Shown: positions 16,733 through 26,988, counted from the stretch's first letter. The stretch: DNA of 64,000 bases from Flagellimonas okinawensis (GCF_029194005.1 NZ_JARFVA010000001.1:1-64000), one strand, 5' to 3'. Numbers and translations: made by a program. Notes: generated from the sequence alone by a model not told the origin.

Positions 16733-19700
16733 TTAATCCCTATTGATGTATAGATAGCCTGAGTAACTTGGTTTTCCAGGGTTTTCCCCTTCAATGGTGA
16801 GAATATAGAAGTAGGTGCCACTCGGTAGTTCTTTCTCCTTTTGTAGCGTTGCCCTGCCTTGGGAGATTCCATAGAAAAGATCATTGTCCTGTCCATAGTT
16901 CTCTTTTTCGTAGACTAAGACTCCCCAACGATTGAAGATTTTAAGGTGATTGTTCGGATAAGCTTCAATACCGAGAATTCGGAAAAAGTCATTTATATCG
17001 TCTCCATTAGGTGTGATACCATTGAAGATTTCGAAATCCGCTACCGAACCTCCATTCGTACAAATTTCCCCAGTGAGGATAGTTGTGGTAGGATTGTCAT
17101 CAGTTAGGTTTGTGTGGTCGGACAAATCATTTATTTGGGAGTTCAACCCTGATAGATTGGCGATTACATTTGCTTGATTTTCTACCAAACCTTCATCTAT
17201 ATCTTCTTGTTGGATAAGGTATAAGGCCTCGTATTCCCATGATTCTCCAACGGAGAGGATACCATCGTCATTAGTATCAGTTCCAGCCAATGGTCCTTGA
17301 ATATTATTATTTACAAGTGCATCTTCTATTATAATATTATCAAGGTCAATATCACCAGTATTGGTAACAATGAAGGTATATCGGATACTATCCTCGCAAA
17401 GGTCACCATTGTTGTCATTTAGTTCACCCATTTTTATTAATCCTATTCCTGGGCCACTTCCATTATCAAAAGGACATGCATCGTCGGGAACTAGTGTTCT
17501 TGTCCATTCATTTTCAAAAAGGCTGTCTTCATCAGATAGATCTAAAACCTGCCCTGGCATTCCTATGATATTCGCTTGAATTACAGCTTGATTCAATACG
17601 GCGGCATTGTCAATATCTTGCTGGGTAATTGGATAAAGTGCTTCAAAACTCCAAGTTTCACCAACCGAAAGGACACCATCATTATTTACATCCGATCCTT
17701 CTACAGGACCTAGAATGGATTGATCACCAAACAAGTTTTCATCGCTTAAAACAAGTCCGTCTAAATCTATGCTACCGGTATTGGTAACTGTAAAACTGTA
17801 TAAAATACTATCCAAACAGCCATCATTATTGGCATCTATCACAGTTCCGACTTTTATAAGACCAATACCTGCTCCACCATCCGAACAAGCATCTTCCGGC
17901 ACAGGTGTTCTTGTTGGTTCGTCTTCCAAAAGACTATCATTGTCGGAATGATCGAAAACTTGATTGTCGAATCCAACTGGTTCTGCAGTTACGGTGGCTT
18001 GATTGATTACCGATTGATTATCGATATCTTCCTGGGTAATGGCATATATCGCTTCATAAATCCAAGTCTCACCAACTGATAGAATACCATCGTTGTTGTC
18101 ATCGGTTCCATCCAAAGGTCCTGGTATATCCAGGTTACCAAATAAGGTGAAGTCATTCAAGGAAACAGCATCTAAATCAATTCCTCCTGTATTTGTGACT
18201 GTAAAGGTGTATAGGATGCTTTCCAAACAACCATCACCATCTATATCAACTACTACACCTTCTTTAATCAAGCCAATATCGGCACCATCGGAGCAAGCAT
18301 CATCGGGTACGGGTGTTCTTGTAGGTTCGTTTTCTAAAAGACTGTCATTATCCGAATCGTCTTCTACAATTATATCATTTAATGTTAATGCACTTACTCT
18401 GGCCTGGTTAACCACTGACTGATTGACAATATCTTGTTCGGTTATAGAATAAAGTGCTTCATAGGTCCAAGATTCGTTTACAGACAAAATTCCATCGTTA
18501 TTCGCATCTGTTCCATCTACTGGTCCCGGTACTTCACCACCAAATAGGTCGTCTTCCAATATCGTACCGATTAAATCTACATTACCGTTATTGGTAACTG
18601 TAAAGGTGTACAATATGCTTTCCAAACATCCATCTCCGTTAACATCTACAACCGTACCTTCTTTAATTAGTCCAATGGAAGGATCTTGGCAATTGGTAAT
18701 ATCCGTTATGGTTGGGTCGTCTTCTAGAACACTATCATTATCCGATAGATCCTGGACTAGGGTGGGGTCACCTTCTAAATTTGCCGTTACGGTGGCCTGA
18801 TTTACAATTTCACCAAGATTTATATCGGCTTGGGTTACATTGTATTCAATTTGATAGATCCAAGCTTCATCGGGGTCTAATAGGTTATTGTTGTTATCAT
18901 CTCCAGATTCAGGTCCTGTTATAGGGTCTTCCCCCAAAAGTGGGTCTGTGATTTCAATATTTTCCAATGGCACCGATCCTTGGTTAGTAACCGTAAAAAC
19001 ATATAAAATGGCGTCGCATCTAACTTCTGCATCTGGTAGTAATAGATAAGCACCTTGTTTTATAAGACCTATAATAGGGGGACAAGACGTTAATTCGGTA
19101 ATGGTCGGATCATTTTCATCTACACTATTGTCATCGGAAAGGTCAATAACCACTGCATTTAAATCTCCAAGGATGTTAGCGGACACATTGGCCTGATTAA
19201 CAACTTGTCCATCGATTTTTTCCTGTGTGGTGGTTATGTGCTGTGCACTATAGGTCCATACTTCCCCTGGATCCAATAAGTTGTCGTTATTTAAATCGCC
19301 TGTGTCGGGACCAAAAATGGGCAGAACTTCATTGATCAGTGGATCTCTGAGTACCACATTTTCCAAAACATTTGGGCCTTGGTTCGTTACCGTAAATTGA
19401 TATAGCACAAGGTTACACCCGGGTCCACTTTCAATATCATCAATAGCTACACCAGCTTTAACCACTGCGATATCTGAATTTGAAGGACATGCGGTCAATG
19501 CTACAACAGTGGAGGTTTCATCCGATACAGTTTCATCTGGTTGTCCTAATACATTAGCTGAAACCGAAGTTTGGGTGACGACCTCTTGGTCGACTTTTTC
19601 CTCTAACGTAGTGAGATGCTGTGCACTATATATCCATACTTCATCAATGTCGAGTAGATTGTTGTTATTGTCATCACCAGCAATGGGACCTATAATGTCC

Positions 19701-20032
19701 CCATCCAAAAGAGGATCGGTAACAACAACATTTTCTAAAACTTCGGTACCTGGGTTAGATACGGAAATCTCATAAAGCACAATGTTACACCCAGGTCCAG
19801 ATTCTACACCTGCTAAAGCATTTCCACCAACGGAAATTGAAATTTCAGGTACAAAAGGGGTATCTGTGTTGGAAGAAGAAATTCGGTCGCCGTGAATTAC
19901 ATTCTTTACTTTGCCATGGTTTTCAATCACACCTAATGTGCTACCATAACATGTTGATGTAGAGTAGAATATAATTAGTAAGGTAGAGGCGAAAAAAGAC
20001 TTTAATGTGATAGATAGAGTAGATGTATTCAT
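16733..20032 (-). CDS. Large repetitive T9SS-type surface protein (DUF11-like repeats, CHU_C sorting domain)
   Basis: A 1,099-residue secreted protein. After a signal peptide (about 1-30) come seven tandem units of about 120-130 residues. Each starts with IGLIKxG or similar, followed by C-x4-LY-x-FTVTN and an acidic loop such as DDNNDGILSVGESW that looks calcium-binding, and ends in Asp-rich DLSDNDSLLEDEPT. Units four to six are very similar. The last about 100 residues (FNGITPNGDDINDFF through SGYLYINRD) form a gliding-motility-associated CHU_C sorting domain that directs export by type IX secretion. ATG at 20032 is used; the frame opens with TTG at 20038. Likely an adhesin or filament; the ligand is unknown. 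Confidence 0.87.
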   Translation of the reverse strand: MNTSTLSITLKSFFASTLLIIFYSTSTCYGSTLGVIENHGKVKNVIHGDRISSSNTDTPFVPEISISVGGNALAGVESGPGCNIVLYEISVSNPGTEVLENVVVTDPLLDGDIIGPIAGDDNNNNLLDIDEVWIYSAQHLTTLEEKVDQEVVTQTSVSANVLGQPDETVSDETSTVVALTACPSNSDIAVVKAGVAIDDIESGPGCNLVLYQFTVTNQGPNVLENVVLRDPLINEVLPIFGPDTGDLNNDNLLDPGEVWTYSAQHITTTQEKIDGQVVNQANVSANILGDLNAVVIDLSDDNSVDENDPTITELTSCPPIIGLIKQGAYLLLPDAEVRCDAILYVFTVTNQGSVPLENIEITDPLLGEDPITGPESGDDNNNNLLDPDEAWIYQIEYNVTQADINLGEIVNQATVTANLEGDPTLVQDLSDNDSVLEDDPTITDITNCQDPSIGLIKEGTVVDVNGDGCLESILYTFTVTNNGNVDLIGTILEDDLFGGEVPGPVDGTDANNDGILSVNESWTYEALYSITEQDIVNQSVVNQARVSALTLNDIIVEDDSDNDSLLENEPTRTPVPDDACSDGADIGLIKEGVVVDIDGDGCLESILYTFTVTNTGGIDLDAVSLNDFTLFGNLDIPGPLDGTDDNNDGILSVGETWIYEAIYAITQEDIDNQSVINQATVTAEPVGFDNQVFDHSDNDSLLEDEPTRTPVPEDACSDGGAGIGLIKVGTVIDANNDGCLDSILYSFTVTNTGSIDLDGLVLSDENLFGDQSILGPVEGSDVNNDGVLSVGETWSFEALYPITQQDIDNAAVLNQAVIQANIIGMPGQVLDLSDEDSLFENEWTRTLVPDDACPFDNGSGPGIGLIKMGELNDNNGDLCEDSIRYTFIVTNTGDIDLDNIIIEDALVNNNIQGPLAGTDTNDDGILSVGESWEYEALYLIQQEDIDEGLVENQANVIANLSGLNSQINDLSDHTNLTDDNPTTTILTGEICTNGGSVADFEIFNGITPNGDDINDFFRILGIEAYPNNHLKIFNRWGVLVYEKENYGQDNDLFYGISQGRATLQKEKELPSGTYFYILTIEGENPGKPSYSGYLYINRD

Positions 20033-20380
20033 GATCAATGATTATGCATGAAAAATGATTGTAAGATTTGAGTGGGCTACATTATTGACCGCTTAATTAA
20101 AATGTGATTCAGCTATTAATGCTACATTTAAAAAAAGAAATCAATATAATTTCGGCCCAAATATCATTTTTAATGTAGGGGCAGGGTCAGGTTAATTGAT
20201 GAATGGGTAGTTAGAATTGATGTAGAGCAGATATGAATTCATGGATGATTTTATCAGAATTCAAAATCGTGTATTTAGCTTCTCTAAAAGAATAGTTAGG
20301 TAGGAAAATAGAATTCCTAAATAAGGAAAAAGATTGTAAAAAATTGATTTACAGTGTACTGATGTTTTTAGCTGGTAAAC
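20033..20380. other. 348-bp non-coding gap
   Basis: AT-rich sequence between the start of the surface-protein gene and the stop of uvrA. It must contain the promoter of the surface-protein operon, but I see no clear -33/-7 pair, strong hairpin or conserved small ORF in it. Confidence 0.5.
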
Positions 20381-23167
20381 TTATGAGTGCCTAAGACTAC
20401 TCTTTAAATAGTTGGCAGTATGAGATTCTGGGCACTCTATAATTTCTTCAGGTGTTCCTTCTACAACCAAATTACCTCCTTTTTCACCGCCTTCGGGCCC
20501 CAAATCAATAATGTAGTCAGCACATTTGACCAGTTCCATATTGTGTTCGATAACAATCACGGAATGCCCCTTGTCTATAAGCTCATCAAAGGATTTAAGT
20601 AGTTTTTTAATATCGTGGAAATGGAGTCCTGTGGTAGGTTCATCAAAAATGAATAGGGCTTTTTCCTTTGTATGTCCTTTTACTAAAAATGATGCAAGTT
20701 TTATACGCTGAGCTTCACCACCAGAGAGGGTAGAGGAGGACTGTCCCAAGGCCACATAACCAAGACCAACATCTTGCAAGGGCTTCAATTTGGTTACAAT
20801 TTTATCTTGGTTGTGGTTTGTAAAGTGTTCAATTGCATCGTCTATGGTCATATTTAGGATGTCATCAATGTTCTTCCCCTCAAACTGAACCTCCAAAATA
20901 TCCTTTTTGAACCTTTTGCCATCACAGGCATCACACTCCAAATGTACATCTGCCATAAATTGCATCTCTACCGTGATTTCACCTTCGCCCTTGCATTTTT
21001 CACATCGACCACCATCCACATTAAAAGAAAAGTGTTTGGCCTTATACCCACGAAGTTTGCTCAGTTTTTGTGATGCAAATAGACTGCGGATATCATCATA
21101 TGCCTTTATATAGGTAACGGGATTGGACCTAGAGGAGCGTCCGATCGGATTTTGATCTACAAACTCAACATGTTTGATGTGGGCATATTTGCCTTCCATT
21201 TCTGAAAACTGACCGGCCTTTTCACCATAACCTCCAGTTTCTTTTAATATTGATGGATACAATATTTTTCTGACCAAGGTACTTTTTCCACTACCGGATA
21301 CTCCCGTAACAACAGTAAGTACATTTAATGGAAAAGTAACATCAATATTTTTTAGGTTGTTTTCGCGTGCACCCTTAATCTGAATATAATGTTTGGAATT
21401 TCTTCGTTCTTTGGGAACCGGAATTTCCATGTTTCCATTTAGGTAGGATGCCGTTAACGAATCCGACTTTAGGATGGTTTCCCAAGGTCCGGCCGCCACT
21501 ACATTCCCGCCCAATGTTCCCGCTTCAGGGCCAATATCAATAATTTCATCGGCAGCTTTCATAATGTCCTCATCATGTTCCACTACAATAACGGTATTGC
21601 CCAAATCACGAAGCGATTTTAAAACCTCGATTAAATTTTCGGTGTCCCGTGGGTGCAATCCAATGCTGGGCTCGTCCAAAATGTACATAGAACCCACCAA
21701 GCTACTCCCCAAGGATGTGGCCAGATTTATCCGTTGACTTTCTCCACCAGAGAGCGTATTTGATTTTCGGTTTAAGGTAAGGTAGCTCAATCCAACTTTA
21801 TCCAAGAATTCTAAACGGGTGGTAATTTCCTTTAGCAATCTTTTAGCAACAGAAGTATCGTGCTCGGAAAGTTGTAAATCTTCGAAGAATGGTGTCAACT
21901 GATCAATGGGCAGTTCAATCAAATCAGAAATGGATTTACCGCCCACTTTTACATAATCCGCTTCTTTGCGCAGTCGTTTTCCTTTACAAACGGAACATCG
22001 GGTTTTTCCACGATAACGGGACAGCATCACCCTGTTCTGGATTTTATAACTCTTTTCTTCCAGCTGCTCAAAAAACTTATGGATACCTATAAAATGTTCG
22101 TTCCCGTCCCAAACTAGTTGTTTTTGTTCTTCGGACAATTCAAACCAAGGTTTGTGGATGGGAAAATCGAACTTGTATGCGGAATTGACCAATTGATCAC
22201 GGTACCAACCCATACTTTCGCCCCGCCATGGAAAAACGGCATTTTCATAAACGGATAGGGCCGTGTTGGGAATCACCAAATCCTCATCAATACCGATAAC
22301 ATCGCCATAGCCTTCACACTTTGGGCAGGCTCCATACGGATTGTTAAAACTGAACAAGTGAACGTTCGGTTCCAAAAACTTCATCCCATCCAGTTCAAAC
22401 TGATTGCTGAATGTTTTAATATCACCTGTTTGAAGGTTTTCGATGGCGCATTGGCCCTTGCCTTCAAAAAAGGCATTGTCCACGGCATTGGCCAAGCGAT
22501 TGTAAAAGTCCTCGTCATCCTTTACAATGATACGATCCACGACCAAGTCAAACTCTCGACCTATATCTTCAGGGACTTGATCTATCCGGATAACTTCTCC
22601 TTTATATTTTATACGTGCATACCCTTGTTTGGAAAAAAGCTCCAACGATTTTAACGGTTCACGTTCTTCGCTAATGGTAATCGGTGCCAATAACAGGAGC
22701 TTATCCCTTTCATTCAACTCCTTTATATAATTAATGACATCGGTAACCGTATGTTTTTTCACTTCCTTACCGGAGATCGGGGAAATGGTCTTCCCAATTC
22801 GGGCATACAATAACTTTAGGTAGTCATAGATTTCCGTAGTGGTCCCAACAGTGGACCGTGGGTTGGTGGAATTCACCTTTTGTTCTATGGCAATGGCAGG
22901 TGCTATACCTTTAATATAGTCAACTTTGGGTTTGTCCAGTTTTCCTAAAAACTGTCGCGCGTAAGAGGATAGGCTCTCCACATATCTACGTTGACCTTCG
23001 GCATATAATGTATCAAAAGCTAAACTAGACTTCCCAGAACCCGATAATCCAGTGATAACCACTAACTTATTTCGGGGTATAACAACATCAATATTTTTAA
23101 GGTTATGCAGTTTGGCACCTTTAATAATAATATTCTGCTTGGGATCTACGTTGATATTGATTGCCAT
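20381..23167 (-). CDS. uvrA: Excinuclease ABC subunit A
   Basis: A 928-residue DNA-damage recognition ATPase of nucleotide excision repair, of normal family length. It has two ABC modules: Walker [15 protein letters not shown] near 38 and [11 protein letters not shown] near 620, with signatures [12 protein letters not shown] and [12 protein letters not shown]. The zinc-binding CxxC pairs include [16 protein letters not shown] and the C-terminal CEKCKGEG and CDACDGKRF. All key elements are intact. It is transcribed away from the sigma-factor gene. A TATCTTTG motif on the minus strand lies 19-26 nt before the start. Flavobacteria often have a second UvrA paralogue, so this may be one of two. 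Confidence 0.96.
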   Translation of the reverse strand: MAININVDPKQNIIIKGAKLHNLKNIDVVIPRNKLVVITGLSGSGKSSLAFDTLYAEGQRRYVESLSSYARQFLGKLDKPKVDYIKGIAPAIAIEQKVNSTNPRSTVGTTTEIYDYLKLLYARIGKTISPISGKEVKKHTVTDVINYIKELNERDKLLLLAPITISEEREPLKSLELFSKQGYARIKYKGEVIRIDQVPEDIGREFDLVVDRIIVKDDEDFYNRLANAVDNAFFEGKGQCAIENLQTGDIKTFSNQFELDGMKFLEPNVHLFSFNNPYGACPKCEGYGDVIGIDEDLVIPNTALSVYENAVFPWRGESMGWYRDQLVNSAYKFDFPIHKPWFELSEEQKQLVWDGNEHFIGIHKFFEQLEEKSYKIQNRVMLSRYRGKTRCSVCKGKRLRKEADYVKVGGKSISDLIELPIDQLTPFFEDLQLSEHDTSVAKRLLKEITTRLEFLDKVGLSYLTLNRKSNTLSGGESQRINLATSLGSSLVGSMYILDEPSIGLHPRDTENLIEVLKSLRDLGNTVIVVEHDEDIMKAADEIIDIGPEAGTLGGNVVAAGPWETILKSDSLTASYLNGNMEIPVPKERRNSKHYIQIKGARENNLKNIDVTFPLNVLTVVTGVSGSGKSTLVRKILYPSILKETGGYGEKAGQFSEMEGKYAHIKHVEFVDQNPIGRSSRSNPVTYIKAYDDIRSLFASQKLSKLRGYKAKHFSFNVDGGRCEKCKGEGEITVEMQFMADVHLECDACDGKRFKKDILEVQFEGKNIDDILNMTIDDAIEHFTNHNQDKIVTKLKPLQDVGLGYVALGQSSSTLSGGEAQRIKLASFLVKGHTKEKALFIFDEPTTGLHFHDIKKLLKSFDELIDKGHSVIVIEHNMELVKCADYIIDLGPEGGEKGGNLVVEGTPEEIIECPESHTANYLKSSLRHS

Positions 23168-23185
23168 TTGTTAAAATTAGGGTCT

Positions 23186-23193
23186 CAAAGATA
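23186..23193 (-). promoter_or_regulatory. Candidate -7 element of uvrA
   Basis: The minus strand reads TATCTTTG, matching TAnnTTTG, and would give a leader of about 15 nt for uvrA. No convincing -33 TTTG was found. Confidence 0.42.
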
Positions 23194-23419
23194 CGATACA
23201 CCACACTTAATACGTATATTGTATCAGTTAACATATAAAAATCGTCAACTCACAACATAGATTTTAGGTCGCCTGCCTATTTATCTATATTTGAAGTGTA
23301 ATTAAAATCCTGATAGGCCTATACAGAATAATTACTTTTTTAAAGATTAAAAACTGAATAACTATAGTCTTTCTTGACAAAGGGAGGACTGTGATTTTAA
23401 CCCAAAAAAAGTAATTTGT

Positions 23420-24004
23420 ATGGAACAACTACAGATTAATGACTCGATTTTAGTAAAGAACTACATTGACGGAGACGAAAAAGCTCTTGAAATCCTGATC
23501 AACAGGCACAACCAAAGAATCACCAGTTTTATTTACAGCAAAGTTTTGGACAGGGATGTTGCAGAGGACATCTTCCAGGACACGTTTATCAAGGTGATCA
23601 AAACCCTTAAAAAAGGAAGATACAGCGAAGAAGGTAAATTTTTGCCTTGGGTAATGCGTATTGCGCACAACTTGGTTATCGACCACTTCCGCAAAAATAA
23701 AAGAATGCCCAAATTCGAGGGTAGCGACGACTTCAATATCTTTTCCGTTATCCACGACGAAAAGTTGAACGCCGAAAAACAGATCATTAAAGATCAAATC
23801 GAAAGCGATCTTACCCTTTTGATCGATGAATTACCGGATGATCAAAGAGAAGTACTGATCATGCGTATTTACAAGGATATGAGCTTCAAGGAAATATCCG
23901 AAAACACAAACGTTAGCATCAACACAGCTTTGGGTAGAATGCGTTATGCACTAATTAATCTTAGAAAAATCGTAGAACGTAAAAATATCGTTTTAACGAA
24001 TTAA
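23420..24004 (+). CDS. RNA polymerase sigma factor (ECF-like, sigma-70 family)
   Basis: A 194-residue alternative sigma factor. Region 2 (about 10-85) contains DRDVAEDIFQDTFIKVI and the promoter-melting stretch LPWVMRIAHNLVIDHFRKN. Region 4 (about 130-190) has LPDDQREVLIMRIYKDMSFKEIS followed by the helix-turn-helix VSINTALGRMRYALINLRK. It directs RNA polymerase to a regulon that cannot be read from here. No typical anti-sigma factor lies beside it; instead a 47-codon ORF follows after 76 nt. The surrounding repair genes (uvrA, nth, bcp) hint at a stress role, which is only inferred. Confidence 0.9.
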   Translation: MEQLQINDSILVKNYIDGDEKALEILINRHNQRITSFIYSKVLDRDVAEDIFQDTFIKVIKTLKKGRYSEEGKFLPWVMRIAHNLVIDHFRKNKRMPKFEGSDDFNIFSVIHDEKLNAEKQIIKDQIESDLTLLIDELPDDQREVLIMRIYKDMSFKEISENTNVSINTALGRMRYALINLRKIVERKNIVLTN

Positions 24005-24080
24005 TTGGCATTACGTCGAAGCCAACAATATTTCCAATCTAGCGCCGTTATATAATGGAAACAATTACTTACGCTAGAAT

Positions 24081-24224
24081 ATGGAAAACATTTACTCTGA
24101 AGAACAAAAATCCGTAAAAACGGTAAAAGCGAGTCAGAAAACTGTAGATTTCTTACTTAGCTTTTCAAAATCGATTCATGTAGTTGACTACAAAAAACAC
24201 CAGTTTGAAGTAACATTGAATTAA
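24081..24224 (+). CDS. Small conserved-looking ORF downstream of the sigma factor
   Basis: A 47-codon ORF (begins MENIYSEEQK, ends FEVTLN) in the same orientation as the sigma-factor gene, 76 nt after it and just before a strong terminator at 24244-24270. The sequence is charged and soluble, with a predicted helix (KTVDFLLSFSKSI) followed by a short strand. Its place between the sigma factor and the terminator suggests co-transcription. It could be a small regulator or an unrelated peptide; no family recognised. Confidence 0.6.
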   Translation: MENIYSEEQKSVKTVKASQKTVDFLLSFSKSIHVVDYKKHQFEVTLN

Positions 24225-24243
24225 TTTAAGGATCAAACTGACG

Positions 24244-24271
24244 AAAAGAGCCGCAATTAGCGGCTCTTTTT
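24244..24271. terminator. Bidirectional rho-independent terminator
   Basis: AAAAGAGCCGC (24244-24254) pairs perfectly with GCGGCTCTTTT (24260-24270) around a 5-nt loop, with T tracts on both strands. It ends the sigma-factor transcript; the nth stop codon lies in the loop. Confidence 0.87.
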
Positions 24272-24919
24272 GTTTTTATAATAGTCGTTGATCACCGATT
24301 TTCTTCCTATGGTCTTGGTTATAATATCCTTTTCCAAGTCCCAACCTCTTGCCGGAGAATATTCTCGGCCATACCAAATAATTTGAAGATGTAATCGGTT
24401 CCATAATTCTTTAGGAAACAATCGCTTGGCGTCCCGCTCGGTTTGTACCACATTTTTTCCATTACTAAAGCCCCATCGGTACATTAACCTATGTATATGT
24501 GTATCCACAGGAAAAGCAGGGATGCCAAAAGCTTGGGAAACCACTACACTTGCCGTTTTATGGCCAACTCCCGGTAATTCTTCCAATAATGCAATATCCT
24601 GTGGCACCTTGCCATCATATTTATCTATCAATATTTTGGAGAGCCCATATATTCCTTTTGATTTCATAGGGGAGAGCCCCACAGGTTTAATTATTTCACT
24701 TATCTCTTCCACAGTAAGTTTTACCATATCATATGGATTATCAGCCTTGGCAAACAACAGCGGGGTAATCTGGTTTACCCGCACATCGGTGCTTTGTGCG
24801 GATAATAAAACTGCAATCAATAAAGTATATGGGTCTTTATGATCTAAAGGAATTGGTATGGTTGGGTAGAGCTCGTCCAAGGTTTTGATGGCAAAATCTA
24901 CCTTTTCTTTTTTCGTCAT
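24257..24919 (-). CDS. nth: Endonuclease III (lacks the Fe-S cluster cysteines)
   Basis: A 220-residue DNA glycosylase/AP lyase of base excision repair. The helix-hairpin-helix LPGVGHKTASVV carries the catalytic lysine, and the catalytic aspartate is in FPVDTHIHR. The substrate loop and length match endonuclease III. However, where E. coli Nth has the four cysteines of its [4Fe-4S] cluster near the C-terminus, this protein reads YGREYSPARGWDLEKDII and contains no cysteines. It therefore must fold without the cluster. It converges with the sigma-factor transcript and shares its terminator. Confidence 0.92.
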   Translation of the reverse strand: MTKKEKVDFAIKTLDELYPTIPIPLDHKDPYTLLIAVLLSAQSTDVRVNQITPLLFAKADNPYDMVKLTVEEISEIIKPVGLSPMKSKGIYGLSKILIDKYDGKVPQDIALLEELPGVGHKTASVVVSQAFGIPAFPVDTHIHRLMYRWGFSNGKNVVQTERDAKRLFPKELWNRLHLQIIWYGREYSPARGWDLEKDIITKTIGRKSVINDYYKNKKSR

Positions 24920-24926
24920 ATTTGTT

Positions 24927-24934
24927 TAACTTTG
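24927..24934 (+). promoter_or_regulatory. Candidate -7 element of the peroxiredoxin gene
   Basis: TAACTTTG matches TAnnTTTG and lies 40 nt before the ATG at 24975. The expected -33 TTTG is not clear. Confidence 0.42.
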
Positions 24935-24974
24935 ATAAAGTAAATATTAAACAATAAATTCAATCACATTGATC

Positions 24975-25427
24975 ATGAATATGTTAAAAGTAGGAGATAA
25001 AGTACCTGAATTTTCAGCAAAAGACCAAGACGGCAATACAATTAATCTTAACGATTATAAAGGAAAAAAGCTGGTAGTGTTTTTTTACCCTAAGGCGAGC
25101 ACGCCAGGCTGTACAGCGGAAGCTTGTAATCTAAGGGATAACTACAAAGAACTACAGGACCAAGGATTTGAACTATTGGGAGTTAGCGCCGACTCGGAGA
25201 AGAGACAATCCAATTTTAAAAATAAATATGAATTTCCTTTTCCATTATTGGCCGATGAGGATCATACTGTAATCAATACCTTCGGAGTTTGGGGACCTAA
25301 GAAATTCATGGGCAAGGAGTATGATGGAATCCACCGGACAACATTTATTATCGATGGTGATGGGGTAGTGGAGAATGTGATTGAAAAGGTGAAGACCAAA
25401 GATCACGCGGCTCAGATATTGGGCTAG
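24975..25427 (+). CDS. bcp: Thioredoxin-dependent peroxiredoxin (Bcp type)
   Basis: A 150-residue peroxidase that reduces hydrogen and organic peroxides. The peroxidatic cysteine is in FYPKASTPGCTAEACNL, and the resolving cysteine five residues later marks the Bcp/PrxQ class. The N-terminus shows LKVGDKVPEFSAKDQDG, and the later arginine-containing HRTTFIID is conserved. The ORF opens with a TTG at 24969; the ATG at 24975 is preferred, and the ATG at 24981 is also possible. It is divergent from nth and followed by a strong bidirectional terminator. Confidence 0.92.
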   Translation: MNMLKVGDKVPEFSAKDQDGNTINLNDYKGKKLVVFFYPKASTPGCTAEACNLRDNYKELQDQGFELLGVSADSEKRQSNFKNKYEFPFPLLADEDHTVINTFGVWGPKKFMGKEYDGIHRTTFIIDGDGVVENVIEKVKTKDHAAQILG

Positions 25428-25445
25428 ACCAATTGCAGATATAAG

Positions 25446-25472
25446 AAAAGGCGCTGATTCAGCGCCTTTTTT
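25446..25472. terminator. Bidirectional rho-independent terminator
   Basis: GGCGCTG (25450-25456) and CAGCGCC (25460-25466) with A and T runs on each side form a strong hairpin between the convergent peroxiredoxin gene and the next minus-strand gene. Confidence 0.87.
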
Positions 25473-25473
25473 G

Positions 25474-26925
25474 TTATTCTTTTTCTTCGAGAACCTTTCG
25501 TGTAAACAAATTCTTCTCTTTTATAATTTCGGCAATACCCTCAGGTAGCTCTTTTTCCCACCCTTCATCTTTCTTGATGATTTTTTTGAGCACATCTCTT
25601 GAAAAAATGTGGAGCACCTCAGGATCGTAATCAATAATATCCATCACTTTTCCATTGTACTTAAAGAATTTGTACAATTCCTTCATTCTCGGGTGTACCT
25701 TTACATTGTTGCTGGTAAGCACTTGACCCGTTTCCGGGTCTTTCATTGGATAAAGGTAAACCTTCAGATCTTTAAAGAACAATTTCCCGAATGCCTCCAA
25801 AATACCACCGCTTAGGTGTCGATAGTATTTTTCATCAAATACATCAACCAAGTTGTTCACACCCATGGTTAGACCAATTTTTGCCTTGGTATAATTATTA
25901 AAGTATTCTACCAGTTTATAATATTCTTGGAACTTGGAAATCAATACCGTATGGCCAAGGGAACAAAGTAGTTCCGCACGATCCATAAAATCTTGTTCGT
26001 CAATTTCCCCCGCAGCTTTAAGGTTGGATAGGGTTATTTCGAAAACAACAATGGCATTTTCCATATCCACTGTTTGTTCCCGAATAAAAATATCGTAGGA
26101 CTTCTGGAACATATCCATATTCACCTTGGTCACAGGCCTAAAACTTCCACGCAATGCCAAGATGTTTTTCTTGTAAAGTACGGCTGCAGGCAACAAGTTG
26201 TTTCCGTCAGGGCCGAACATTACTGCATCGGTCATATCGTTTTTGATCAACTGTAAGCTCATCAAACGGTTGTCTACATCGGCAAAATTGGGACCGGTAA
26301 AGTTGATCATATCAATTTCCAAGGTATCATGGTCGATATGATCGTACAGATATTTTAGAAGTTTCTTAGGTTTATGGAATTTGAAGAATGCCCCATACAT
26401 TAAGTTTACCCCCAATATACCTAGGGTTTCTTGCTGTAATCTTGCTTCATTTTGTTTAAAGCGGATATGTAGCACAATTTCATCATACTCCTTTTGGTCG
26501 GGATCTAACTGAAATCGTAGTCCGACCCAACCATGTCCTTTATATCTTTTGGAAAAATCTATAGTAGCAACTGTATTGGCATAGGTAAAGAACAGATAAT
26601 CAGGATTATTGTCCCTGCTGATTCTTTCCTCGACCAAGCGCATTTCGTGATCCAACATCTTTTTTAATCGAGATTGGGTCACGTAACGTCCATCTTCCTC
26701 AATACCATAAATGGCATCACTAAAGGACTTATCGTAAGCGCTCATCGCTTTTGCAATAGTCCCGGAAGCACCACCAGCTCTAAAAAAATGTCTAGCGGTC
26801 TCTTGCCCTGCACCAATTTCGGCAAAAGTTCCATAAATGTCACGGTTCAAATTGATCCTAAGGGTTTTTGCCTTTATGGATGGAATGTTCTCGAAAGCAT
26901 TTTCTTTGCTTGGTATGCTGGGCAT
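25474..26925 (-). CDS. Conserved protein of unknown function
   Basis: About 483 residues and soluble, with no signal peptide. It is well conserved in style with Bacteroidetes homologues, some of which I recall being labelled nicotinate-nucleotide adenylyltransferase. I see no nucleotidyltransferase HxGH or SxTxxR motif to support that label. Recognisable stretches include FRAGGASGTIAKAMSAYD, GILGVNLMYGAFF and IGLTMGVNNLVDVFDEKYY. The ATG at 26925 is chosen because the upstream extension is not conserved-looking. Divergent from the MBL-fold gene. Function unknown. Confidence 0.72.
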   Translation of the reverse strand: MPSIPSKENAFENIPSIKAKTLRINLNRDIYGTFAEIGAGQETARHFFRAGGASGTIAKAMSAYDKSFSDAIYGIEEDGRYVTQSRLKKMLDHEMRLVEERISRDNNPDYLFFTYANTVATIDFSKRYKGHGWVGLRFQLDPDQKEYDEIVLHIRFKQNEARLQQETLGILGVNLMYGAFFKFHKPKKLLKYLYDHIDHDTLEIDMINFTGPNFADVDNRLMSLQLIKNDMTDAVMFGPDGNNLLPAAVLYKKNILALRGSFRPVTKVNMDMFQKSYDIFIREQTVDMENAIVVFEITLSNLKAAGEIDEQDFMDRAELLCSLGHTVLISKFQEYYKLVEYFNNYTKAKIGLTMGVNNLVDVFDEKYYRHLSGGILEAFGKLFFKDLKVYLYPMKDPETGQVLTSNNVKVHPRMKELYKFFKYNGKVMDIIDYDPEVLHIFSRDVLKKIIKKDEGWEKELPEGIAEIIKEKNLFTRKVLEEKE

Positions 26926-26988
26926 GTTCGTTTTTTTAATGAATAGCAAAGTTACACTCTTCAAGCAATCTATTAAATAAATAAGTTA

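Noticed and set aside
15730..16896. Longer start (388 residues) for the PorP/SprF protein
   Set aside because: The extension overlaps the coding end of the CHU_C protein gene and precedes the true signal peptide; start at 16710 or 16686 is better.
17361..19775. Several plus-strand open frames (60-109 codons)
   Set aside because: They are antisense shadows of the repeat units of the surface protein and repeat with the same period.
25474..26925. Nicotinate-nucleotide adenylyltransferase assignment
   Set aside because: Although I recall homologues carrying that label, the HxGH and SxTxxR nucleotidyltransferase motifs are not visible.
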